A DNA stretch of 12,407 bases from CAZMXS01 sp964570325. Its GTDB lineage: Bacteria; Verrucomicrobiota; Kiritimatiellia; CAIQIC01; CAZMXS01. The notes beneath the pieces are model-generated. The model made no database searches and was not told the origin of the DNA. It worked only from the letters and a program-made list of their open reading frames with translations. Position 1 is the stretch's first letter; every line of letters begins with the position of its first letter. Of this stretch, positions 6,256 through 11,944 are shown piece after piece. The stretch lies in assembly GCA_964570325.1 (NCBI GenBank), contig CAZMXS010000099.1, positions 1-12,407 of the forward strand, read 5' to 3'. The translations under genes and the position numbers were made by a program.

Positions 6256-6999
6256 ATGGGGGAGATGCTGCGGGCGACGGAGCGAAGAAGCAGAAAGCAT
6301 GACAAGGGCGGCGGTAGTAAGGGTGCCAAGCGGGAACCATTACCTGATGCCCCGCCGACCCTTTCAGCTTTGGGCCTTTCCAAGCGCGAGAGTGCGGAAT
6401 CACAAAAGCTCGCTGCCGTGCCGATCGAGAAATTCGAGGCGGCGGTTGAAACGGCCATGAGCCGTTCGGAAGTATTACGCGTTGTCGCCGGAACACATAT
6501 CAGCCGCAATACAGGCAACAATGAATGGTATACCCCGGAGCAATTCATCAAGGCCGCCCGCGAAGTCATGGGCGAAATCGATCTGGATCCGGCGTCGAAT
6601 GAAATCGCTAACGGCATCGTCCGGGCAAAAAAGATTTTCACGATCGCGGATGATGGAATTGTCCAGTCGTGGAATGGCCGCGTCTGGATGAACCCGCCAT
6701 ACGCGGCGGATTTAGTCGGCGTATTCTGCAAAAAACTCTGCGACGAATACACAGCCGGCAAAGTCACGGCCGCAATCGTGCTTGTGAACAACGCGACTGA
6801 GACGCAGTGGTTCCAGGGAATGGCGAAACATGCGACGGCCGCGTGCTTCCCCGAAGGCCGGATCAAGTTCTGGCATCCGGAGAAGAAAAGCGCTCCGCTT
6901 CAGGGTCAGGCGATTCTGTATTTCGGGACGAAGATCGCCGCTTTCTTGATAGCATTTTCCAGATTCGGTTTTACCGTCACGAATACATGCGGGGCGTAA
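6256..6999 (+). CDS. Phage DNA N-6-adenine methyltransferase (Dam family), possibly 5'-truncated
   Basis: 247 residues from the first start codon after the amber TAG. Residues 1-75 are the end of the helical, Lys/Arg-rich N-terminal region (RAERKMGEML context, then LGLSKRESAESQKLAAVP). The methyltransferase domain starts at about 85: EWYTPEQF (90-97), DLDPAS (109-114), WMNPPY with the catalytic NPPY at 146-149, AAIVLVNNATETQWFQ and CFPEGRIKFW, then LQGQAILYFG. These are the marks of phage Dam proteins that methylate adenine with S-adenosylmethionine. The role is probably protection of phage DNA from host restriction, or marking of replicated DNA. The catalytic domain is complete, so an active enzyme could be made from ATG 6256, though the ribosome binding site is weak; full-length product would need readthrough of TAG 6214. 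It overlaps the next gene by 13 bases. Confidence 0.88.
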   Translation: MGEMLRATERRSRKHDKGGGSKGAKREPLPDAPPTLSALGLSKRESAESQKLAAVPIEKFEAAVETAMSRSEVLRVVAGTHISRNTGNNEWYTPEQFIKAAREVMGEIDLDPASNEIANGIVRAKKIFTIADDGIVQSWNGRVWMNPPYAADLVGVFCKKLCDEYTAGKVTAAIVLVNNATETQWFQGMAKHATAACFPEGRIKFWHPEKKSAPLQGQAILYFGTKIAAFLIAFSRFGFTVTNTCGA

Positions 7000-7415
7000 T
7001 TCAAAACCGTGCGGCGCGCCAACAACTTCAGGACATGCGCCGGCTTCGATTCGAAAAGATCACGCCCACTGACATTGATGGGTTCTCCGAGTATCGGGGG
7101 GCGGACTTCTGGTTCCATGAGTTGAAGTACGGTTCTGCGCCGTTGCGTGGCGGACAAAGACTCGCGTATGAACGGCTGGTCGACGCCATAACAAGAGCCG
7201 GGAGCGTTGTCCTGTTTTGCGTGGCCTCACATTCAACCGAGATCGGCAAGGACATCGATACGGGTATGGCGCTGGTTGTTGAATACCGCTGGATGTTTCG
7301 CTGGCACACGCCCATGAAACCAACTCCTTTGAAAGACGCATGGGAGATATGGGTGGGGCTTTGCCAGAATCATAGCCGCATGCATCTCCGCCGCTCACGC
7401 CGCGCCATTGCATAG
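6987..7415 (+). CDS. Phage PD-(D/E)XK-like nuclease-fold protein
   Basis: A 142-residue protein from ATG 6987, overlapping the end of the methyltransferase by 13 bases; upstream in-frame codons only shadow that gene. LRFEKITPTDIDGFSEYRGA (D31) is followed by DFWFHELKYG (E45-x-K47) and GGQRLAYERL (Q57), the D...ExK...Q order of a restriction-endonuclease-like core. The pattern matches a common but uncharacterised phage family ('IDG.IEY...F..FE.K...A.L..GQ..A.ER'). After the core come a beta-strand (GSVVLFCVASHS) and WRWH-like aromatic residues, and the tail is Arg-rich. It may cut DNA, or keep the fold for binding only; placing it beside a methyltransferase recalls a restriction-modification pair but many phages carry it without that role. 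It ends with TAG 7413-7415, the last + strand gene before the cargo gene. Confidence 0.55.
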   Translation: MRGVIQNRAARQQLQDMRRLRFEKITPTDIDGFSEYRGADFWFHELKYGSAPLRGGQRLAYERLVDAITRAGSVVLFCVASHSTEIGKDIDTGMALVVEYRWMFRWHTPMKPTPLKDAWEIWVGLCQNHSRMHLRRSRRAIA

Positions 7416-7477
7416 CGAGCTGGCAATGCCCTTACTGTGTATGCCCGGTATATCGGCAACGACTGTAATAATCAGAA

Positions 7478-8266
7478 TCAGTGCGGTATTTGTGATGCCC
7501 GAATGCTGAAAGCCTGATGCTGTGTTCCCGGTTGAATAGATGCCGGAATAGTGTTGCTGCCCCAGTCACCATTTCCAACTGTGGCAATATTTGTCTGAGA
7601 TCCCGTAGTAAGATCTAATCCAATCAAGCTGTATGTTACTCCAGGAATTGAGTGACTATAGGTCAACAACGCGTTAGTTCCTTCAATGGTGATGGCTTCA
7701 CATCTTGGCTGAAGTGGTTGCCTTTTTAAAGGCCAAGCCATTCCAGTTAGCAAGTTGTTAGTGTCTGTAAGAAATATATATAGGAGATAGTTAGTCTCTT
7801 TGATTGAGTTGGGAGGATATTTTAATAAGAAGGTCGTAGTTGGCGAATTGGTTGATAGCGGTGGGTTAAAATCGAAAGCTGCTCCGTTTGTTTCTACATA
7901 GAACTGAAAAATGGATAAAGAGACAGGCGAAGTCCCGGGCGTAGCAAGTTCTGCGGCTCCTTCAATATTGAGGTAATTACCTGCGCCGGCGCCATTACCC
8001 CAAATTGCACAAATAATTTGGGATATTTGGCTTGGGCTGCGCGAGACAAGAAGCTTTACCATGATGCAATCCATGGTTCCCGCCGTGATTGAGGGACCGA
8101 CTTCGTACTGTATTTGCGCTGTGTCTGGCTCAAGATTATAGCCATCCGTATAACTCCCTGCCCATTGGCCAGTTTCGGGGCAGAGCCATAATGGGTCTGC
8201 ATTTACGGAAATCAGGGTCGATATGAGTATTATTGTGATTGCGACCGACAGTGATATAAATTTCAT
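7478..8266 (-). CDS. Secreted protein of unknown function, probable cargo (moron) gene
   Basis: A 262-residue protein and the only minus-strand gene. Residues 1-23 are a clear signal peptide (MKF, hydrophobic ITIILISTLIS, cleavage likely after VNA before DPLW). The mature part is rich in Thr, Ser, Asn, Pro and aromatic residues and mostly beta-like, with a repeated look of surface or extracellular domains; the end (ALLTYSHSIPGVTYSLIGL, then FSIRASQIPH) resembles the 'ltyt.pgv.Y.L' and 'fyRa' endings seen in predicted secreted proteins of Verrucomicrobia-like bacteria. No catalytic motif is recognised. Its base composition is clearly AT-richer than all neighbours, it has its own promoter, and it is convergent with the replication operon. 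This set of traits points to recent acquisition, possibly altering the host surface during lysogeny. Start ATG (8264-8266) has GGGAAGA just upstream. Confidence 0.75.
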   Translation of the reverse strand: MKFISLSVAITIILISTLISVNADPLWLCPETGQWAGSYTDGYNLEPDTAQIQYEVGPSITAGTMDCIMVKLLVSRSPSQISQIICAIWGNGAGAGNYLNIEGAAELATPGTSPVSLSIFQFYVETNGAAFDFNPPLSTNSPTTTFLLKYPPNSIKETNYLLYIFLTDTNNLLTGMAWPLKRQPLQPRCEAITIEGTNALLTYSHSIPGVTYSLIGLDLTTGSQTNIATVGNGDWGSNTIPASIQPGTQHQAFSIRASQIPH

Positions 8267-8321
8267 TATCTTCCCGACTCAATCGCGACAAGTCGTTTCA
8301 ACTACTGATTGAGATAGTTCG

Positions 8322-8349
8322 AATATAAAGGATGTAACCCAGGATTCAA
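8322..8349 (-). promoter_or_regulatory. Sigma70-like promoter for the secreted-protein gene
   Basis: On the minus strand, TTGAAT (8344-8349) and TATATT (8322-8327) are separated by 16 bases; these match the -35 and -10 consensus at 4/6 and 5/6 positions. Transcription would begin near 8315, giving a leader of about 50 bases before the start codon. It lies in the AT-rich segment that came with the gene. Confidence 0.5.
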
Positions 8350-8373
8350 TATCGTCCATTTCGTTGGTATGAA

Positions 8374-8400
8374 TGCTACCGATTTGTCTAATCGGTAGCA
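8374..8400. repeat. Perfect inverted repeat, 10-bp arms and 7-base gap
   Basis: TGCTACCGAT at 8374-8383 and ATCGGTAGCA at 8391-8400 pair fully across TTGTCTA. No T-run follows on either strand, so an intrinsic terminator is unlikely. It lies about 25 bases upstream of the minus-strand -35 box, where an activator or repressor could bind, and at the border between AT-rich cargo DNA and the GC-rich hairpin region, so it could also be a junction or insertion mark. Confidence 0.55.
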
Positions 8401-8429
8401 ATTGAAAAACATTAATCCACCATAATTAA

Positions 8430-8895
8430 TCCGCGCGCACTTCGCATTCATCACGTCGCTTGCTGAACTCATCCGCCATTGAACGCGGCCCGATGCCGCC
8501 TGGGCCGGCGGCAGGATTGCGCCTCAGTGGCCCTTCGGCGCCCAGGCCGGTGTGCCGCAACGCAGAGGCGGCCGTTCGGCCGCGCGGCCTTGCCGCTGGG
8601 GCGGCAATCGCACCCGTAAGGGGCGCTGGCCTTTGTCGCGCCGGCGGACGGCGCGACGCAACGCCCGGCTGGACGCCGGGCTGTGCGTACCGTGTCCGAA
8701 ACCGGCACACTCGCGGCGTACCCCGTCCGCATACACCCGCCGGCATTTAGGTTGTATCGCTGGCCTTGCGTTGCGTCCCGTCCGCGGCCTTTCCGCGATC
8801 TCCACCTAAACCCCGCCGGGGGCCGTGGTTCTTATCGCCGCGCACGCTTTTCAAAGCAGTCTTGCCCCTATGGGTCGCGTCACACCCAAACAGGA
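8430..8895. other. GC-rich hairpin-dense intergenic region (candidate structured RNA or leader)
   Basis: No convincing gene is present. Hairpins with perfect stems include 8494-8500/8507-8513 (7 bp, TGCCGCC arm), 8590-8596/8601-8607 (TTGCCGC arm, with overlap of loop TGGG), 8635-8643/8649-8657 (9 bp, GTCGCGCCG arm), 8663-8669/8675-8681 (GCCCGGC arm), 8783-8787/8793-8797 and 8746-8752/8804-8810. A 10-bp long-range pair, 8655-8664 with 8768-8777 (GACGCAACGC arm), overlaps two local hairpins and so is mutually exclusive with them. The region ends just before the ribosome binding site of the next operon, so it could be its structured 5' leader or a separate ncRNA. Orientation is unknown. Confidence 0.5.
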
Positions 8896-8904
8896 GCAAG
8901 CAAG

Positions 8905-9051
8905 ATGACGAGAAAAGCGAGAGTAACGAAGGAAGCGCGCAAGGCGCTTAATGCCGGAACCGTCCTGACCCCGTATCAACGCAAGATGCTGAAAACCATC
9001 GCGGCCGTGCTCGATATGTTCGGCGGGCAGATCGTGAAGGTGACGCAATGA
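8905..9051 (+). CDS. Small basic protein, 48 aa, unknown
   Basis: First gene of the second + strand operon. AGGAG at 8892-8896 precedes ATG 8905 by 8 bases. The protein is Lys/Arg-rich in its first half (MTRKARVTKEARKALNAG) and then forms an amphipathic helix (YQRKMLKTIAAVLDMFGGQI). The basic start could contact nucleic acid. No family is recognised. It overlaps the next frame by ATGA, which supports both as real genes. The long hairpin-rich region lies directly upstream. Confidence 0.6.
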   Translation: MTRKARVTKEARKALNAGTVLTPYQRKMLKTIAAVLDMFGGQIVKVTQ

Positions 9052-9212
9052 GTGCGGCCGACTTGATCGCGATTGCGGCCGGGCTGGTATTTCTCGCCGG
9101 ACTTTTCCGCGCGATTCGCCGTCAGGATCACCGGCCAGCGGTCCGGCCGGATATTGCCGCGTTGGTTGCATGGATTGATTCCAACTTTGGCGACACCAAT
9201 TTTCAGGGGTAA
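9048..9212 (+). CDS. Small single-pass membrane protein, 54 aa
   Basis: Starts in a 4-base ATGA overlap with the previous stop and ends at TAA 9210-9212. Residues about 4-20 (ADLIAIAAGLVFLAGLF) form one hydrophobic membrane segment, followed by a basic stretch (RAIRRQDHR) that would stay in the cytoplasm, and a short tail with ALVAWIDSNFG. Size and topology resemble phage holin-like or inhibitor proteins, but one segment is not enough to call it. No family recognised. Confidence 0.5.
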   Translation: MSAADLIAIAAGLVFLAGLFRAIRRQDHRPAVRPDIAALVAWIDSNFGDTNFQG

Positions 9213-9238
9213 CAACCAACCAAGAAAGGAACACCCCC

Positions 9239-9514
9239 ATGAAGAAGAACACGAAGCAGAGCAAGCAGGAAACCCAAGTCGCGGCCGAGGCAATCGCCGT
9301 ACCACAGCAGACACAAAAGGCCCCGGACTTTTACGGCCGCTTGATTGCCAACGCAAGCCCGACGAGCGCGGCCTTGATTCTCGCGGCCTTGTGCCGCCGG
9401 AAGGATTACCACATCCGGCGCTGTCTCGCGGATCATGAGCACGGCATCAGCTTTGACGACGCTGTCAAAGGACTGGCCGAGGTTTTCCAAAGCCGGAAGC
9501 AGGAGGGGAAATAA
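9239..9514 (+). CDS. Small protein with Lys-rich start, 91 aa, unknown
   Basis: AAGAAAGGA at 9222-9230 lies before ATG 9239. Residues 1-28 are Lys/Gln-rich and probably disordered (MKKNTKQSKQETQ); the rest is helical (FYGRLIANASPTSAALILAA, CRRKDYHIRRCLADHE, SFDDAVKGLAEVFQ). I do not recognise a family. Its leader and first seven codons are nearly the same as those of the gene at 10577, so the two share a copied translation start. Expressed with its neighbours; stop TAA is 2 bases before the next ATG. Confidence 0.65.
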   Translation: MKKNTKQSKQETQVAAEAIAVPQQTQKAPDFYGRLIANASPTSAALILAALCRRKDYHIRRCLADHEHGISFDDAVKGLAEVFQSRKQEGK

Positions 9515-9516
9515 TC

Positions 9517-9729
9517 ATGAAGCATTACGACAACGACCCCCGATGGATCAATGCCCGGTTTCCCGGCCGCTGTAAGGAGTGCGGCCGGGCGATCAAGCGC
9601 GGGGACCGCGCTTATTACTACCCGCTGACAAAATCCATTCTTTGCGCGGAGCCATGCGGCGCCGCCGCCGAGCGGGACTTTGTTTCATGCGCGATGGGTG
9701 AGGAAATGTACTGCGGGCGGACGTGGTAA
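9517..9729 (+). CDS. Small zinc-ribbon protein, 70 aa
   Basis: AGGAGGGG at 9501-9508 gives a strong ribosome binding site for ATG 9517. The sequence DPRWINARFPGRCKECGRAI with C19 and C22, followed by KRGDRAYYYPLTKSILCAEP and C47, makes a treble-clef or zinc-ribbon fold likely (CxxCG...GD.AYYYP...C...C). Similar proteins occur in phage and plasmid accessory regions with no known role. The last part (VSCAMGEEMYCGRTW) adds two Cys. Its TAA stop (9727-9729) overlaps the AAGGAGG site of the next gene, so translation is probably coupled. Confidence 0.72.
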   Translation: MKHYDNDPRWINARFPGRCKECGRAIKRGDRAYYYPLTKSILCAEPCGAAAERDFVSCAMGEEMYCGRTW

Positions 9730-9742
9730 GGAGGCGCGAATC

Positions 9743-10561
9743 ATGATGCAACTACCAACGGACCTAATCCGGCATGAAAGCATTGAAGAACTGGTCACGC
9801 GGATAAATGGCGCGGTCGAACTTATCCGGCGCGGGTATGACAGCTTGGCGCTGGCCAAGACGATGTTGAACGAAACGCTGGGGCGATACCATGACGATGT
9901 TTTTCCGGAGCGCGGTATCAGTGAATATAACCTTGGGCCGGACTCAAAAGACCAGACCTTGCACGCCGCCATTGACAATGTTCGGCGCAATGCTTGGGCG
10001 GAGGTGTTCAAGAAATCCGGCATCCGGGCGCTGTTGTCAGAACGCCAGAGCGCCGCGCTTGATGCACAGATTAAGAGCGGCGACGTTACGGAGTTGACCG
10101 TTGAAAACGTGAAAAGCACTTTGCAGGGGTTGCTGCAAAATGCCCCGGCGTATCTGGTTGAATCCGTGGTCGAGGTTTACGACTGGTTGCGCCCGGAACA
10201 TTCCGGGCTCAAGACGAATGACCGCTTTGACGTTCAGGAGCGGGCCATCATCGGCTACATGGTGGATTCTTACGGAATCAACCATTACCGCCGCCAACGC
10301 TTCCACACGCTGGCCAATGTCCTTTACTGGCTGGACGGCAAGGAGCCGCCGAAATACCCGCACGACCTTTGCACGCTGTTTGAGGATGCCGCGCGGAACC
10401 ATCGCCAGCGGGGTGGGCCGCGCGTGTTCGAGCATGAGTATATGCAAATCAATTGGTACGGGAACGGAAACGCGCATTTCAGATTCAAGCGGATGGACTT
10501 GATTACCGAGCTTAATCGAATTGCGGGCGATCGACAGTTGAAGCCGTGCAACGCGGCATAA
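9743..10561 (+). CDS. DUF4942 domain-containing protein
   Basis: A 272-residue protein; AAGGAGG (9728-9734) precedes ATG 9743 (a second ATG follows at once). The C-terminal half matches the DUF4942 pattern: NDRFDVQERAIIGYMVDSYG (DSYG at 175-178), the basic HYRRQRFHTLANVLYWLDGK, and YGNGNAHFRFKRMDLITELN (239-258), where the family has 'cYKNGN.HL.F.r.DLv..lN'. The N-terminal half is helical (ESIEELVTRINGAVELIRRG; SLALAKTMLNETL). DUF4942 proteins occur on plasmids and phages, often near or fused to adenine methyltransferases; their biochemical role is not known to me. Here a Dam-family gene lies 2.7 kb upstream but not adjacent. It is the largest gene of the second operon and the best sign that the operon is of mobile-element origin. 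Confidence 0.8.
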   Translation: MMQLPTDLIRHESIEELVTRINGAVELIRRGYDSLALAKTMLNETLGRYHDDVFPERGISEYNLGPDSKDQTLHAAIDNVRRNAWAEVFKKSGIRALLSERQSAALDAQIKSGDVTELTVENVKSTLQGLLQNAPAYLVESVVEVYDWLRPEHSGLKTNDRFDVQERAIIGYMVDSYGINHYRRQRFHTLANVLYWLDGKEPPKYPHDLCTLFEDAARNHRQRGGPRVFEHEYMQINWYGNGNAHFRFKRMDLITELNRIAGDRQLKPCNAA

Positions 10562-10576
10562 GGAAAGGAAACCCCC

Positions 10577-10858
10577 ATGAAAAAGACCACGAAGAAAGCC
10601 AAAGCCAAAGCCAAGACCGAGACGCCGACCGCCGCGCAACTACTTGAAAGCATTTTCGCCAACGAAACACAGCTTGCTTTCGCGGTTGCTTCGTATTGGC
10701 GAATACCGGCGCAACACTTCTTTGCCAATCAAAAGAAGCTGGCGGTATACGCCCGGACGCGCCCGCCCGCGTTTGTCGCATGGATGGAACGCAACGCCGA
10801 GAAAATCGCGCGCGCCCAATGGGACAAGTTGGAAGTTCCAATACGCGCGGCGGCATAA
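10577..10858 (+). CDS. Small protein with Lys-rich start, 93 aa, unknown
   Basis: AAGGAAAGGAA just after the DUF4942 stop forms the ribosome binding site for ATG 10577. Residues 1-16 are a Lys/Ala/Thr tract (MKKTTKKAKAKAKTE), then helices TAAQLLESIFANETQLAFAV, FFANQKKLAVYARTRPPAFV and WMERNAEKIARAQWDKL. No known family. The start region resembles that of the gene at 9239 in both DNA and protein, while the rest does not align by eye, which suggests a shared leader or very diverged duplicates. Last gene of the operon; hairpin-rich DNA starts right after its TAA. Confidence 0.65.
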   Translation: MKKTTKKAKAKAKTETPTAAQLLESIFANETQLAFAVASYWRIPAQHFFANQKKLAVYARTRPPAFVAWMERNAEKIARAQWDKLEVPIRAAA

Positions 10859-10866
10859 CCCGCTTT

Positions 10867-10926
10867 CCCCGCCCGGCCGCTTAAATATGCGGCACTCAAT
10901 CAATGCCTGCGGCCGGCCGGGCGGGG
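10867..10926. repeat. 12-bp perfect inverted repeat after the last operon gene
   Basis: CCCCGCCCGGCC (10867-10878) pairs with GGCCGGGCGGGG (10915-10926) across 36 bases. It begins 9 bases after the stop of the last operon gene. There is no T-run, so it is not a classic intrinsic terminator, but it could stabilise the 3' end of the transcript or be the first stem of the structured region. Confidence 0.6.
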
Positions 10927-11002
10927 GAGGACCGGGGCGGCCAGCGTTTCGCCGCTGGATCACGATGCATCAGACAATCGGTATCCATGACGCCGCCTCT
11001 TG

Positions 11003-11044
11003 GACGGGCCGCCGCATAAGCGGCGTTCATGGTTGCGGCCCGTC
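11003..11044. repeat. 10-bp perfect inverted repeat with inner hairpin
   Basis: GACGGGCCGC (11003-11012) pairs with GCGGCCCGTC (11035-11044). An inner GCCGC/GCGGC hairpin with loop ATAA lies at 11011-11024 and shares two bases with the outer arm. Confidence 0.6.
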
Positions 11045-11089
11045 CGCTTCTGACCACCCAGGACGCGCGGCTCCCCGCCGCGCGGGATT

Positions 11090-11114
11090 CCGGCGGCTCG
11101 CGGACTCGCGCCGG
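11090..11114. repeat. Hairpin with 13-base loop, copy 1 of a loop-conserved pair
   Basis: Stem CCGGCG/CGCCGG encloses loop GCTCGCGGACTCG (11096-11108). The same loop, with one change, is found in a hairpin with a different stem at 11348-11376. Confidence 0.65.
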
Positions 11115-11203
11115 TAGGGGCTGGCCGCGCAGGCAATCGCCCGAAGCGGGCGCTTCTGCGCGGAGGCTCAGGCGCGGCAACCGCGCTTCGCCAGGGGAAA
11201 GCA

Positions 11204-11241
11204 CCGAAAAGCATCGCGGCCAAAGCGCCGCGACTTTTCGG
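11204..11241. repeat. 15-bp bulged hairpin
   Basis: Outer arms CCGAAAAG (11204-11211) and CTTTTCGG (11234-11241) continue into TCGCGGC (11214-11220) and GCCGCGA (11227-11233), with a 2-base bulge on the left and a 6-base loop. It is among the most stable structures here and resembles 11490-11521, which also has CCGAAA/TTTCGG outside. Confidence 0.65.
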
Positions 11242-11306
11242 CCGGCCGGGCGGCCGCGAAGCGCGTCTCCGGCCGAGCGCGGCGCAACGCCGCCGACCGC
11301 AACCAG

Positions 11307-11347
11307 GCACGGCAGGCGGCCGGGCGAAACGCCCGTCTCTGCCGTGC
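11307..11347. repeat. Nested hairpin, 9-bp outer and 6-bp inner stem
   Basis: GCACGGCAG (11307-11315) pairs with CTGCCGTGC (11339-11347); inside, CGGGCG (11321-11326) and CGCCCG (11330-11335) pair around AAA. It directly abuts the next hairpin at 11348, as expected for consecutive stems in a folded RNA. Confidence 0.65.
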
Positions 11348-11376
11348 GCCGGGTGGCTCGCTGACTCGCACCCGGC
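11348..11376. repeat. Hairpin with 13-base loop, copy 2 of a loop-conserved pair
   Basis: Stem GCCGGGTG/CACCCGGC (8 bp) encloses loop GCTCGCTGACTCG (11356-11368), identical to the loop at 11096-11108 in 12 of 13 positions although the stem differs. Confidence 0.65.
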
Positions 11377-11388
11377 CGGGGCGCTACG

Positions 11389-11417
11389 GCGCGGGGCGTC
11401 CGAAGCGGACCCCGCGC
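11389..11417. repeat. Bulged hairpin, copy 1
   Basis: Arms GCGCGGGG (11389-11396) and CCCCGCGC (11410-11417), a left-side bulge CG, inner TCCG/CGGA and loop AAG. The same plan is seen at 11453-11482 with another outer stem. Confidence 0.6.
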
Positions 11418-11452
11418 CTCTGTCTCGGGCTGCGCCTCGACGGGAACGCCGC

Positions 11453-11482
11453 GGCCGGGCGTCCGCCAAGCCGGACCCGGCC
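11453..11482. repeat. Bulged hairpin, copy 2
   Basis: Arms GGCCGGG (11453-11459) and CCCGGCC (11476-11482), left-side bulge CG (11460-11461), inner TCCG/CGGA and loop CCAAGC. It shares the bulge and inner stem with 11389-11417. Confidence 0.6.
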
Positions 11483-11489
11483 ACGGACG

Positions 11490-11521
11490 CCGAAAGATCG
11501 CGCTCCCCGCGCGATTTTCGG
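11490..11521. repeat. 13-bp hairpin with one bulged base
   Basis: CCGAAA (11490-11495) pairs with TTTCGG (11516-11521), and ATCGCGC (11497-11503) with GCGCGAT (11509-11515) around loop TCCCC, the same loop as in the hairpin at 11064-11084. Confidence 0.6.
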
Positions 11522-11783
11522 CCGGTGCGCGTCTGCGCCGGCTGTCGCCTCTGCTCGCCGCTCCTGACCATCCAGGCGAAGACCGCGCCCCCGGCGCGCA
11601 GACCCCATGCGGACGCCTTCGGCGATTGAACGGCCCGGCGGCCGGGCCTTGGTGCGGCGGCGGCAGGCCCCCCCAAGGCGGGGGGCAGGCAACCGCGTTT
11701 TCCCCGAACGGTTTTCCCATACCCTTTCCCTTACCCCTTTTCACTGTGGAACCGTTCATGGGACAACCAATCGGGGACAACGC

Positions 11784-11861
11784 GGCGCAAACGAACGGCG
11801 GCCCGGCATAAATCGCTTCCAAGCGTTCAGCGATTTTTATGATGCCGGGCCGGTTTGCGCC
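11784..11861. repeat. Three-tier stem of 26 bp
   Basis: GGCGCAAAC (11784-11792) pairs with GTTTGCGCC (11853-11861); GCCCGGCAT (11801-11809) pairs with ATGCCGGGC (11842-11850); AAATCGCT (11810-11817) pairs with AGCGATTT (11829-11836). All three stems are perfect and coaxially ordered, separated by small internal loops. Confidence 0.7.
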
Positions 11862-11909
11862 CTGCGGGTTGCCAAGAAAAGCCGCCGCCTTAACCCCCTT
11901 GCGCCTTTC

Positions 11910-11921
11910 GCCCCTAGGGGC
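11910..11921. repeat. 12-bp perfect palindrome
   Basis: GCCCCTAGGGGC is its own reverse complement. With no loop it is more likely a protein-binding or dimerisation site than an RNA hairpin, or it may be chance in this composition. Confidence 0.4.
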
Positions 11922-11944
11922 GGGCGCGTTGGCTGACTACAGCA

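Noticed and set aside
8850..8880. Promoter for the second operon near TTTTCA ... TATGGG
   Set aside because: Spacing of 15 and poor -10 match; no better than chance.
11758..11811. 17-codon frame MGQPIGDNAAQTNGGPA
   Set aside because: Too short, no ribosome binding site, and it runs into the left arms of the 26-bp three-tier stem.
10896..11822. 308-codon open frame on the minus strand (and a 238-codon one at 10960-11676)
   Set aside because: Composition is Arg/Pro/Ala/Gly with no recognisable domain, no ribosome binding site, and the frames exist because GC-rich DNA has few stops; hairpins explain the sequence better.
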